Source: Nocardiopsis endophytica
GTDB taxonomy: Bacteria > Actinomycetota > Actinomycetes > Streptosporangiales > Streptosporangiaceae
Assembly (NCBI RefSeq): GCF_027706725.1
Contig: NZ_JAQFWQ010000003.1
Coordinates: forward strand, 1-64,000
DNA length: 64,000 bases
Direction: 5' to 3'
The position numbers were made by a program, and so were the translations under genes. The notes under the pieces were generated by a model that was given only the letters and a program-made list of their open reading frames with translations, had not been told where the DNA came from and ran no database searches. This document shows positions 1 through 7,362 of this stretch, in pieces (position 1 is the first letter of the stretch; each line of letters opens with the position of its first letter).

Positions 1-63
1 CATCCTGCGTCGTGGAATCGACGCTTTTTGGCTGATCAGGCGTCGGTTTCACGACGCTGGATG
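1..63. repeat. Inverted repeat IR1, copy 1 (left edge of window)
   Basis: Arms 1-24 and 40-63 pair with three mismatches around a 15-base loop (25-39). The element may extend left of the window. A degenerate relative sits at 18081-18137, in both cases just before a copy of the longer hairpin repeat IR2. No gene overlaps it. Confidence 0.7.
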
Positions 64-91
64 CCCCCGCGCCCCCTCGCTCGCCCCCTTC

Positions 92-159
92 GGCGATGAT
101 CTCGACGAAGGTGCTGTCAAAACGGCCGGAATGACAGCACCTCTGTCGAGATCATCGCC
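92..159. repeat. Long palindromic repeat IR2, copy 1
   Basis: Left arm 92-119 and right arm 132-159 are complementary over 28 bases with two mismatches, around a 12-base loop at 120-131. The core is GATGATCTCGACG facing GTCGAGATCATCG. Further copies lie at 18197-18262 and, in the opposite orientation, at 61090-61155. All three copies are intergenic. Confidence 0.85.
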
Positions 160-209
160 AGGAAGGGGCGCACCGGGGCGGCGGCCGCCACGAGCGCGGG
201 CGACCGCGC

Positions 210-445
210 ACCCCGCCCACCGCGCCGCCCACCCGGACCGCGAGGAACCTGCCGGACGGCAGGCAGGGCCCGGGAACCGCCCCGCTCTCGCCGTCGCCGC
301 CATCTCCGGTGACCACGCACACGCGCCGTACCCGGCAGCGCTGCGGAGTGGGCCGCCGACCTCTCCTCGTCGCTGCCCTCACCCCCACACCCGACGGTCC
401 GGCGCCCGGCCGGGGCCCTTGAGCGGGGTACCTGTTCAGCCGCCC
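210..445. repeat. Dispersed repeat module C, copy 1; non-coding lead region of ssd
   Basis: This stretch aligns by eye with 18348-18566 and in part with 18566-18715: shared blocks include CCACCCGGACCGCGAG, GGGCCCGGGAACCGCC, GCAGCGCTGC, CTCGTCGCTGCCCTC and GAGCGGGGTACCTG (position 421 here, 18332 and 18548 there). An open frame runs through it into ssd but shows no protein likeness. Bases 446-622 hold nothing else I can name. Confidence 0.6.
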
Positions 446-622
446 ATCCAGCCACGCCACGCACACTGCCGTGCCGCACGCCCGCACGCCCGCACGCGGA
501 GGAACCGAAGGTCGAGAGCGCGGTTCAGCGGACTCCTTCCTGATCAGCGGGGGCCGCGTGGCTGTCCACAGGCGGGGTGGACCCCCTACCGCCACGCTCC
601 CGGGCGGGTGATCGTCGGTCGT

Positions 623-1708
623 ATGGAACGTGCCCGCCCTCTGCTGGCCACCGACGATCCCGAGCTGCTGGACGACCTGCTGCGGCTTGCGGCCGCCGCC
701 TCCGTCGAGGTGGACGTCGCCGCCTCCGCCGGTGCGGCGCTGCGCGACTGGGCGCGGGCCCCGCTGGTCGTCGTCGGCGGCGACCTGCTGCGGTCCGTCG
801 CCGACCTGGAGCCGCCGCCGCACCCGCACGCCCTGGCCGCCGTCGGCCCCCTGCCCACGGACTCCCCCGCGCCCGAGCCCGACGCGCTGCGCGCCGGGGT
901 CCGGGCGCTGCTGCGGCTGCCCGGTGACGAGGCGCGGCTGACCGACCTGCTGGCCGACGCCGGGCGGGAGCGTCTGGGCCCGTGCCCGGTGGTGGCCGCG
1001 GTCGGCGGACGCGGCGGGGCCGGAGCCAGCGTGCTCGCGGCTGCGCTGGCCATGGCGGGTGTGCGGGCGGGACTGCGCACCGCCCTCGTCGACGCCGACC
1101 CGCTCGGCCCCGGGCTGGACCTGCTCTGCGGCGCCGACGGACTGGGCGGCACCCGGTGGGGCGACCTGCTCGCCCGCGAGGGACGGATGAGCTGGCCCGC
1201 CCTGAGCGGCGTGCTGCCGCGGGTGCGCGGGTGCCCGGTGGTGACCTGGGACAGCGGCCCGGCCGAGGAGGTGCCCGCCCCGGCACTGCGCGCGGTCCTG
1301 GGCGCGGCGGCGCTCGGCGGCGACCTGGTGGTGGTCGACGCCCCGCGCGCCCCCGGCCCGGGTGCGGTGGAGGCGCTGCGGCGGTGCACCGCGGTGCTGG
1401 TGGTGGTGCCCGCCGACTTCTGCTCGGTGATGGCGGCCCACCGGCTCATCCCCCGGCTTCGGACGCACACCTCGGTGCTGCGCCTGGTGACCCGGGGCGC
1501 GGGTCCCGGCCTCCCCGGGGCGACGGTGGCGGCGACCCTCGGCCTGGAGCTCGCGGGGAACGTGCCCGAGGACCCGCGTGTGAGGAAGGCGCTGGAGCGG
1601 GGCGGCCTGCCCGGCGCCGACCGCTCCTCCCCGCTAGCCAGGGCCGCCGGCCGACTTCTGGAGTCCGTGCGCGCCCCGGATCGCGCGCCCGCCGTGGAGG
1701 CGTCGTGA
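623..1708 (+). CDS. ssd: Septum site-determining protein Ssd (CpaE/TadZ-like P-loop protein)
   Basis: A 361-residue MinD/ParA-superfamily protein heading a Tad pilus gene set, the place Ssd (Rv3660c) holds in mycobacteria. Known relatives influence septum placement and may localise the Tad machine. The N-terminal third (about 1-110) resembles a receiver-like domain; the ATPase part begins near residue 120 with a degenerate P-loop (GGRGGAGAS, Ser rather than the usual Lys-Thr/Ser end), followed by an ALVDADPLGPG switch region. The ATG at 623 gives the conserved N terminus; an in-frame GTG at 608 is an alternative and no strong ribosome site decides. The upstream open frame is repeat DNA. Its stop overlaps the tadA start (GTGA). 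Confidence 0.85.
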   Translation: MERARPLLATDDPELLDDLLRLAAAASVEVDVAASAGAALRDWARAPLVVVGGDLLRSVADLEPPPHPHALAAVGPLPTDSPAPEPDALRAGVRALLRLPGDEARLTDLLADAGRERLGPCPVVAAVGGRGGAGASVLAAALAMAGVRAGLRTALVDADPLGPGLDLLCGADGLGGTRWGDLLAREGRMSWPALSGVLPRVRGCPVVTWDSGPAEEVPAPALRAVLGAAALGGDLVVVDAPRAPGPGAVEALRRCTAVLVVVPADFCSVMAAHRLIPRLRTHTSVLRLVTRGAGPGLPGATVAATLGLELAGNVPEDPRVRKALERGGLPGADRSSPLARAAGRLLESVRAPDRAPAVEAS

Positions 1709-2883
1709 CCCGCCCCGACACCGCTCTGCTGGAGTCCGTGCGGGCGCGCCTGGTGCGCGACGGCGACGCACCGTCCCCGTCCCGCGTCGCGGCGGCGGTG
1801 CGCGCGGAGGGGGCGGTGCTGGGCGACGCCGAGCTGCTGGCGGTGGTGCGGGTGCTCAGCGCCGAACTGTCCGGGACGGGGCCGTTGGAGCCGCTGATGG
1901 CCGACCCGGACGTGACCGACATCCTCGTGAACGGGCCCGAGGAGGTGTGGGTGGACGGGCCGGAGGGGCTGCGCCGGGCCACCCGGGTGCGGTTCGCGGG
2001 CGAGGAGCAGGTGCGGGCGCTGGCCCGGCGGCTGGCCGCCCAGGCGGGGCGCAGGCTGGACGCGGCGGCGCCGTGGTGCGACGCCCGACTGCCGTCGGGG
2101 GCGCGGCTGCACGCGGTGCTGCCGCCGGTGGCCCCGGAGGGGGCGTGCCTGTCGCTGCGGCTGCCGCCGCGCGGCGGACTGGACCTGGCCGAGTTGGAGC
2201 GGCGGGGGTCGCTGTCGGCGCAGGCGGTGCGGCTGCTGGAGGCGCTGGTGCACGCGCGGGTGCCGCTGCTGCTGACCGGCGGGACGGGGACAGGCAAGAC
2301 GACGCTGCTGTCGGCGCTGCTGTCGCTGGCGGGGCCGGGTGAGCGGCTGGTCCTGGTGGAGGACTCGGCGGAGCTGCGGCCGCGCCACCCGCACGTTGTG
2401 CGGCTGCAGGCCAGGCCGCCGAACATCGAGGGCACCGGCGAGGTGGACCTGCCGCAGCTGGTGCGCCAGGCGCTGCGGATGCGCCCGGACCGCCTGGTGG
2501 TGGGCGAGGTGCGCGGGGCCGAGGTGGTGTCCTTGCTCGCGGCCTTGAACACCGGCCACGAAGGGGGCTCGGGGACGGTGCACGCCAACGCGGCGGAGGA
2601 GCTGCCCGCCCGGATCGAGGCGCTGGCCTGCGCGGCGGGCCTGACGAGGGAGGCTGCGCACAGCCAGCTCGCGGCGACGGGGGCCGTGGCCGTCCACATG
2701 GTGCGCGGGGAGGACGGGATGCGGAGACCGGCGCAGGTGTGCGTGTTGAGGAGGAGCGGGGACGGCCTGGTGCGGGCGGTCCCCGCGGTGCTGTTCCCGA
2801 GGCAGGGCCCACCGGAGGAGGGCGAGGCCCATGCGGACCTGGCCGCCCGCGTCGGCACCGAGTGGAAGTGCCCGCCTCGTTGA
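1705..2883 (+). CDS. tadA: TadA/CpaF-type secretion ATPase
   Basis: A 392-residue type II/IV secretion ATPase that would power assembly of Flp-type pili at the inner face of the membrane. The N-terminal domain contains the family stretch MADPDVTDILVNGPEEVWVD; Walker A is GGTGTGKT (192-199), followed by VLVEDSAELRP, RLQARPPN, the Asp box and VGEVRGAEVVSLLAALNTGH with the Walker B acidic residue, then GTVHAN. The length fits actinobacterial TadA. The GTG at 1705 overlaps the ssd stop, so the two are probably translationally coupled. The usual immediate junction with tadB is broken here by 290 bases of tandem repeat. Confidence 0.9.
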   Translation: MTRPDTALLESVRARLVRDGDAPSPSRVAAAVRAEGAVLGDAELLAVVRVLSAELSGTGPLEPLMADPDVTDILVNGPEEVWVDGPEGLRRATRVRFAGEEQVRALARRLAAQAGRRLDAAAPWCDARLPSGARLHAVLPPVAPEGACLSLRLPPRGGLDLAELERRGSLSAQAVRLLEALVHARVPLLLTGGTGTGKTTLLSALLSLAGPGERLVLVEDSAELRPRHPHVVRLQARPPNIEGTGEVDLPQLVRQALRMRPDRLVVGEVRGAEVVSLLAALNTGHEGGSGTVHANAAEELPARIEALACAAGLTREAAHSQLAATGAVAVHMVRGEDGMRRPAQVCVLRRSGDGLVRAVPAVLFPRQGPPEEGEAHADLAARVGTEWKCPPR

Positions 2884-2923
2884 ACTCGGGAGAACCGACG
2901 CTACCGGGCCGCTTTCAGGAGCG

Positions 2924-3142
2924 CATTTCCCGAGACCAACGGCGGGAACGGCGCTCGACGGCGGAGTCGGCGAGGCTCGACCCCTGCGACCCGCCCACCC
3001 ATCCACGCGGACCCTTGGAGGCACATTTCCCGAGACCAACGACGCAGGCACGGCGCTCAACGGCGGAGCCAGCGAGGCTCGACCCCTGCGGCCCGCCCAC
3101 CCATCCACGCGGACCCTTGGAGGCACATTTCCCGAGACCAAC
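2924..3142. repeat. Tandem repeat of about 100 bp between tadA and tadB
   Basis: The string CATTTCCCGAGACCAAC occurs at 2924, 3024 and 3126, giving periods of 100 and 102 bases. The intervening sequence is also repeated, including GGCGGAG.C.GCGAGGCTCGACCCCTGC and CCCACCCATCCACGCGGACC. A single further copy of the core lies at 30279-30300. The 2884-3173 gap holds no gene. Confidence 0.85.
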
Positions 3143-3173
3143 ACGGTTGTGGGGCGTCTGTGAAGGAGGTCCG

Positions 3174-3932
3174 GTGGACGGTCTTCCCCTGGTCGAGGTC
3201 GGGGTGGGGCTCATGGTTCTCGGGAGTGCCGGTGCTGTCGCCATGGCGCTCGTGCCGTCGCCCGCGCATGTTCGCCTGATGGCGGTTCTCCACACGCCTG
3301 GGGATGGGCCGCGCCCCCACGCCTCCGCGCTCCGGCTCCTCCGTGCGCTCATTGATCGGCTCCTCGGGCGGGCACGCGCCCACGGGCGGGAGACGGCCAT
3401 CGCCGTGTGCCGCGCGTTCGCCTCCGAGCTGCGGGCCGGTCGGCCCCCGACCGCCGCGTTGGAGCGCTCGGCCGCCGAAGCCGTCGAGGCGGGCGCCGAC
3501 GCCCTGGCCCCCGTCGCCGCCGCCGCGCGGAGCGGGGCCGACCCGGCCGAGGCCCTTCGCCGTGCCGGAACCGCCCCCGGAATGGCCGGGCTGTCCCACC
3601 TGGCCGCGTGCTGGGCGGTGGCCTCCCGCTCCGGGGCCGGGCTGGCCGAGGTGTCCGAGCGGTTGGCCGCCTCCCTTTCCCAGGAGGAGGAACGGCGCCG
3701 TGAGCTCACCGCCCAGTTGGCGGGCCCACGCACGACCGCCGTCCTGCTCGCGATCCTCCCCGCGGCCGGGCTCGGCCTGTCCGCGGCGATGGGCACCGGA
3801 CCGATCGTGTTCCTGTTCACCACACCCGTGGGCCTGGCGTGCCTCGCCGGCGGTGTGCTGCTGGACGCGCTGGGCCTGTGGTGGACCAACGGCATGGTCC
3901 GCAAGGCCGTCTCCGCCTTGGAGGGGGAATGA
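3174..3932 (+). CDS. tadB: TadB-like type II secretion F-domain membrane protein
   Basis: A 252-residue TadB/GspF-family inner-membrane platform protein of the Tad pilus system. It has an N-terminal hydrophobic segment (VGLMVLGSAGAVAMALV), a cytoplasmic T2SSF domain with an amphipathic helical core (FASELRAGRPPTAALERSA, and CWAVASRSGAGLAEVSERLA), and two closely spaced C-terminal membrane segments. The start is the GTG at 3174, chosen because a full-strength AAGGAGGT lies at 3163-3170; the spacing is short. That strong site suits a gene separated from its upstream partner by repeat DNA. The stop overlaps the tadC start (ATGA). Confidence 0.85.
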   Translation: MDGLPLVEVGVGLMVLGSAGAVAMALVPSPAHVRLMAVLHTPGDGPRPHASALRLLRALIDRLLGRARAHGRETAIAVCRAFASELRAGRPPTAALERSAAEAVEAGADALAPVAAAARSGADPAEALRRAGTAPGMAGLSHLAACWAVASRSGAGLAEVSERLAASLSQEEERRRELTAQLAGPRTTAVLLAILPAAGLGLSAAMGTGPIVFLFTTPVGLACLAGGVLLDALGLWWTNGMVRKAVSALEGE

Positions 3933-4690
3933 CCACCGTCCTCGGCACGGTCGTAGTCGTCTTCGGGACCTACGCCGTCCGCCTGCTGCTGTTCCCCGGC
4001 CCCTCCGTGGCGCGGCTGCGGTTGGAGGCCCTCCTTCCCCCGCCCGGAACGGCGGACCCCGCTCCGGACCGCGCCCCGGGCCGGGGCATCGGCCGCCTGG
4101 GAACGGCCGGGGTCGTCCTCGCGCCGGTGCTCGCGCTCGGCCTCACGGTCGGCCCCGGCCCCGCCCTCCTCTTCGGCGCGCCGATGGGCGCCCTGCTGTG
4201 GCTGGGACTGCGCCGGGTCGCGGGCGCCCAGGACAGGGAGCGGGAGGCCAGGATCGCCGCCGGTCTCCCCCTGGCGCTCGACCTCCTGGTCGCCGGGGTC
4301 CGCGCCGGCGGGGAGACCGGCCACGTCCTGTCCGCCCTGTCCCACTCCATCGGCGGGCCGCTGGGCGAGGCCCTGGCCGAGGTGGCCGAACGGCAGCGCC
4401 TCGGCGCCGCGCCGGAACGCGCGTGGCGGTCGGTCGGCGGTCCTCCCGAGCTGGCCGCCCTCGGGCGCACCCTCACCCGCGCCGCGGAGACCGGCGCCCC
4501 CGTCGGCGACCTCGTCGCCCACCACGCCGCCGAGGCGCGACGAGCGGCCCACGGGCGCGCCCTCGCCCGCACCCAGCGCACGGCGGTGCTGGTGGTCGCG
4601 CCGCTGGGCCTGTGCTTCCTCCCCGCGTTCGTACTGATCGGGGTGGTACCGCTGGTGGCCTCCCTCGTCGGCGGCCTCACGGGCCCATAG
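3929..4690 (+). CDS. tadC: TadC-like type II secretion F-domain membrane protein
   Basis: A 253-residue second GspF-type platform protein, partner of TadB. It begins with a membrane segment (TTVLGTVVVVFGTYAVRLLLF), has two more near residues 55-95, then the cytoplasmic F domain (AAGLPLALDLLVAGVRAGGETGHVL; LTRAAETGAPVGDLVAHHAAEARR) and ends with a long hydrophobic hairpin containing the family-typical LVVAPLGLCFLPAFVLIGVVP. The ATG overlaps the tadB stop. The 3' end overlaps the end of the convergent proline-rich gene by 14 bases. Confidence 0.88.
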   Translation: MTTVLGTVVVVFGTYAVRLLLFPGPSVARLRLEALLPPPGTADPAPDRAPGRGIGRLGTAGVVLAPVLALGLTVGPGPALLFGAPMGALLWLGLRRVAGAQDREREARIAAGLPLALDLLVAGVRAGGETGHVLSALSHSIGGPLGEALAEVAERQRLGAAPERAWRSVGGPPELAALGRTLTRAAETGAPVGDLVAHHAAEARRAAHGRALARTQRTAVLVVAPLGLCFLPAFVLIGVVPLVASLVGGLTGP

Positions 4691-5375
4691 GGGCGTCGCG
4701 GGCGACCCGGCGCCGCCCCCGGTAGCGGGGCGGGAAGCGGGGCCAGCCCACGCTGAGGCGCAGTGCCAGGGCCGCCACCGCGAGGAGCGGGAGCAGCCAG
4801 GCCGCGGCCGTGCTCAGCGGGCGCGCGTCGGACGCCGGTTCGGAAGGGGTGTATCCGAAGGCGACCTCGGGCTCGGGTGCCGGGCCGGACGCGTCGGACG
4901 GACCGGAACCGGGCGTCGTCGCAGTGGCGCTCGCCGACGGCGAGGGCGAGGGGGACGGGCTCGGGGACACGGAAGGGACGGGCGTCGGGGAGGGCGACCG
5001 GGTCGGGGACGGGCGCGGCGAGGGAGGCGGGGCCGACTGCCGGCCGTCGCCCGCCGTGCCGGTGTCGGGGGCTTCAGGGGGCGCGGGGGCGTCCGGCACG
5101 ACCGGCCGCACGGGCGGCGGCGGAGGCGGGGGCAGCGGGAGATCCGGCGGTACGGGGCCGGTCGACGGGAGGGAGGGGAGGATTCCCGGCGCCCTCGTCT
5201 CCGTGACCTCGTCGGGCGAGGAGTCCGACGGGGGAGCCGGGCTGGGCAGCACTTCGGCCGCCGACGCCCCTCCGCCGAGGAGGAGGACACCGGCCGACAG
5301 GAGGGCGACCCGTCGCACCCTGCGGGAGGAGGGGGAGGCGGGACGGCGTTCCGGGGGTCGGGAGTGGGCACCCAT
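4677..5375 (-). CDS. Proline/serine-rich surface protein with C-terminal membrane anchor
   Basis: A 232-residue protein of unrecognised family. Residues 1-40 look like a signal peptide (RRVRRVALLSAGVLLLGGGASAA). The middle, about 45-175, is almost wholly Pro, Ser, Thr and Ala with PPPPPP and SPSPSPSPS runs, as in wall-spanning stalks. A single membrane segment (AAAWLLPLLAVAALALRL) and a basic tail close the protein. The ATG at 5375 follows AAGGA at good spacing; the longer open frame upstream has no support. It faces tadC convergently and lies downstream of the flp-tadE genes, so a role around the pilus is possible but is inference only. Confidence 0.7.
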   Translation of the reverse strand: MGAHSRPPERRPASPSSRRVRRVALLSAGVLLLGGGASAAEVLPSPAPPSDSSPDEVTETRAPGILPSLPSTGPVPPDLPLPPPPPPPVRPVVPDAPAPPEAPDTGTAGDGRQSAPPPSPRPSPTRSPSPTPVPSVSPSPSPSPSPSASATATTPGSGPSDASGPAPEPEVAFGYTPSEPASDARPLSTAAAWLLPLLAVAALALRLSVGWPRFPPRYRGRRRVARDAPMGP

Positions 5376-5570
5376 GGCGATCCTTCGTGATCGAGGATGA
5401 GGACAGGAATGCGTTCGTCGGGGCCTCGGAGGCACGCCCCCCGGGCCGCTCGTGGTCCTTCGGCGATGCTGAGCGCGCCGTCGCGCCTCGCGAAGCGGGT
5501 GGTCGTCGTCGCCCGACGGGGCACAGGCGTTCGGTCTCATGTCCGCCGCCCACAGGCGCACCGGAGCCTT

Positions 5571-5776
5571 GTGGACGGGCATTCGTCGAGCAGCACCGAG
5601 GACTGCGTCGTGATCTCAGGGATGTCACCTCTGGAGGTCCCGCTCGGGGCCGACCGCCACGAGGGCGACGTGGGTGGACGGGCATTCGTCGAGCAGCACC
5701 GAGGACTGCGTCGTGGTCTCAGGGACGTCGCCTCTGGAGGTCCCGCTCGGGGCCGACCGCCACGAGGGCGACGTGG
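5571..5776. repeat. Two tandem copies of a 103-bp repeat
   Basis: GTGGACGGGCATTCGTCGAG starts at 5571 and again at 5674; the two 103-base copies differ at only a few positions, and a third begins at 5773 and breaks off after six bases. The surrounding gap 5376-5933 carries no gene I can support. Confidence 0.9.
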
Positions 5777-5933
5777 ACCGAGAGGACGGCGTCCGCTGGA
5801 GCGGAGGACCCCTCGGCGGAAGTGACCGCCCTCCGCGGCCGGCCATCGTCCGCCCACCGGAAGGCGCATCACCGGTCGCTACTCCCGAAGGCCGGACAGG
5901 GTCCGGCCTTCGGGTCACGGGACGCGACCGCCG

Positions 5934-6452
5934 TCAGTCGTAGGCCTTCGCCTCCACCGGGCCCGCTCTCGCTCTGGCGTGGGCACGGGTCGGCCAGGTC
6001 CTCACGGGGACCGACACCTCCACGACGACCTCCAGCCCCTCCGTCGCGCACGACTCCACTTGGGCCCCGTTCGCCCTGGCCGTCCGGGCCGCGGCGGCGC
6101 AGGACCGGTCCGCGCCCTCCGCCGCCCGACGTGCACCGGCCAGGGCCGCCAGGTCCGCGGCGGCCCCGGCGTGGTGCCGGTCGACGCGGGCGCCGCCGAC
6201 GATCACCGCAGCGACCGCCGCCGTCCACACCAGGGCGCACACCACCAGCACCCACACCGTCCCCGACCCACTGTCCACAGGCCGCTCCAACGGCGCCCGC
6301 AGGGAGGGGGCGACGCCCGGCGGCAGGGGGCCGACCAGAGCCCCGACGGCGGGGCGCGGCCGGGTCCGCGGCCGGGTCCGACGCCGGATCCACCGCACCG
6401 GCCTCGCGGGACGGAGGCTCCACCGCGCAGGGGCGCGAGACGACCCGCTCAT
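5934..6452 (-). CDS. TadE-like pilus protein (Rv3654c type)
   Basis: A 172-residue protein of the TadE-like family found next to the DEAH helicase in actinobacteria. After a basic, Arg/Pro-rich cytoplasmic head of about 60 residues comes one membrane helix (GTVWVLVVCALVWTAAVAAVIVGGARV) and then the hallmark AAADLAALAGARRA stretch with later Cys residues (DRSCAAAA, VESCATE). This is a minor pilin or pseudopilin candidate. The start is the ATG at 6452, which overlaps the stop of the upstream tadE gene (ATGA); a longer open frame exists but would overlap tadE throughout. Confidence 0.8.
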   Translation of the reverse strand: MSGSSRAPARWSLRPARPVRWIRRRTRPRTRPRPAVGALVGPLPPGVAPSLRAPLERPVDSGSGTVWVLVVCALVWTAAVAAVIVGGARVDRHHAGAAADLAALAGARRAAEGADRSCAAAARTARANGAQVESCATEGLEVVVEVSVPVRTWPTRAHARARAGPVEAKAYD

Positions 6453-6877
6453 GGGGCCGCCCCCGGTTCCACGGGCGTCGCCGCCGTGGCCACGGCCCGG
6501 ACGGGGGCGGGCATTCCGGGCATGATTCGGACCGGGGCCGAAACCTCCACCCGCGCCTCGCCCCCGGTGCGGCTCGCCCGGACCCGCGCCTCCTCCGGGG
6601 CCGCCCGTGACGCCTCCCGGAGCACCACCGCCTCGCTCTCCCCGCGCGCCAGCGCCCGTGCCCCCGCCCGGGCCGCGTCCACGCACTCCAGGTGGGTGGC
6701 CACCGCGTTCACCGCGGCGATGGACAGCGCCAGCACCAGGGCGAGGGCGGGCAGGGCGACGGCGGTCTCGGCGGTCGCGATGCCGCGTTCCGCGTCGGGC
6801 GCGGAGCGCTCGCCCCCGCCCGGATTCCCTTCCGGGCGGGGGTTTCGGCGGGCCTCACCCCACGGACTGGAGCGCAT
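6449..6877 (-). CDS. TadE family pilus assembly protein
   Basis: A 142-residue TadE-type minor pilin. It carries the family signature: a short hydrophilic leader, then ERGIATAETAVALPALALVLALSIAAVNAV, where the Glu after the processing point and the hydrophobic helix mimic Flp pilins, followed by CVDAARAGARALARGE. The ATG at 6877 overlaps the flp gene end by 23 bases, so the pair is tightly coupled. Downstream it shares ATGA with the TadE-like gene. The order flp, tadE, tadE-like is the usual one, but all three lie on the strand opposite to tadABC. Confidence 0.85.
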   Translation of the reverse strand: MRSSPWGEARRNPRPEGNPGGGERSAPDAERGIATAETAVALPALALVLALSIAAVNAVATHLECVDAARAGARALARGESEAVVLREASRAAPEEARVRASRTGGEARVEVSAPVRIMPGMPAPVRAVATAATPVEPGAAP

Positions 6878-7151
6878 CGACGACGATCCGGGTCAGCGTC
6901 TCGCGGACTTCGGAACTGGTCAGAATTGCGTAGAGAACGGCGGCGAACGCGACCGCCGAAACGGTTCCGATCGCGTACTCGGCCGTGGACATTCCCCTGT
7001 CGCCGCCGATACGCGGACCCGCCGCGGGGCCGCCGCGGCGCACCCCCTTCCCCTTGGGAAGAAGGCGCACCCCACCCGGGACGGACGGCGGGGGAACAGG
7101 GGGCGAACACCGGAAGACGGCCCCGGCGGGGCCGCCGCGGATTGCGGTCAC
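6855..7151 (-). CDS. Flp-type major pilin candidate (DUF4244)
   Basis: A 98-residue protein whose C-terminal half is a DUF4244/Flp pilin: RGMSTAEYAIGTVSAVAFAAVLYAIL, with the G/M cut point, the Glu at +5 and a single hydrophobic helix, then a short tail. This is probably the main subunit of the Tad fibre. The start is set by GGAGG seven bases before the GTG at 7151; the longer ATG at 7214 has no such site. The long basic, proline-rich leader of about 54 residues before the cut is unusual for an Flp pilin and may be membrane-targeting or partly untranslated. Confidence 0.75.
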   Translation of the reverse strand: MTAIRGGPAGAVFRCSPPVPPPSVPGGVRLLPKGKGVRRGGPAAGPRIGGDRGMSTAEYAIGTVSAVAFAAVLYAILTSSEVRETLTRIVVDALQSVG

Positions 7152-7234
7152 GGTGGACCTCCAAAGCGCGGACCTCGCGCGGCCACCTGCCGGGACCGCG
7201 CCTGTGGGGGCCATCGTGGGCGCCCGCGCCCCGC

Positions 7235-7309
7235 TGTGGAATGGGAAATCCCCCGCCTGTGGATAACCGCTGCGAATTACCCACAGGCTGTGAATTACGG
7301 TGTGGAAAA
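7235..7309. promoter_or_regulatory. Cluster of four DnaA-box-like 9-mers
   Basis: Within 75 bases lie TGTGGATAA (7258-7266, exact reverse complement of the TTATCCACA box), TTACCCACA (7277-7285, one mismatch), TGTGGAAAA (7301-7309, one mismatch) and the weaker TGTGGAATG (7235-7243). The rest of gap 7152-7362 is the upstream region of flp. No dnaA or dnaN is nearby, so this is not the usual oriC setting. Confidence 0.45.
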
Positions 7310-7362
7310 CTCCCCCGGAGCCGCCCCCGCAGGCGTGTGCCCACGGGTTTCACCGATCCCCA

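Noticed and set aside
131-622. N-terminal extension of ssd and other frames through the left repeat region
   Set aside because: The sequence is dispersed repeat DNA, reads as Arg/Pro/Ala strings, and the family N terminus begins at 623.
2924-3142. CRISPR array
   Set aside because: Period of 100 with the intervening sequence also repeated; there are no unique spacers and no cas genes. The same applies to 5571-5776.
4677-5375. LPSTG inside the proline-rich protein, as a sortase signal
   Set aside because: It lies about 160 residues before the membrane segment, not directly in front of it, and is followed by a proline run; it is probably chance.
7235-7309. Chromosome origin
   Set aside because: Four boxes only, no dnaA, dnaN, gyrB or rpmH nearby.
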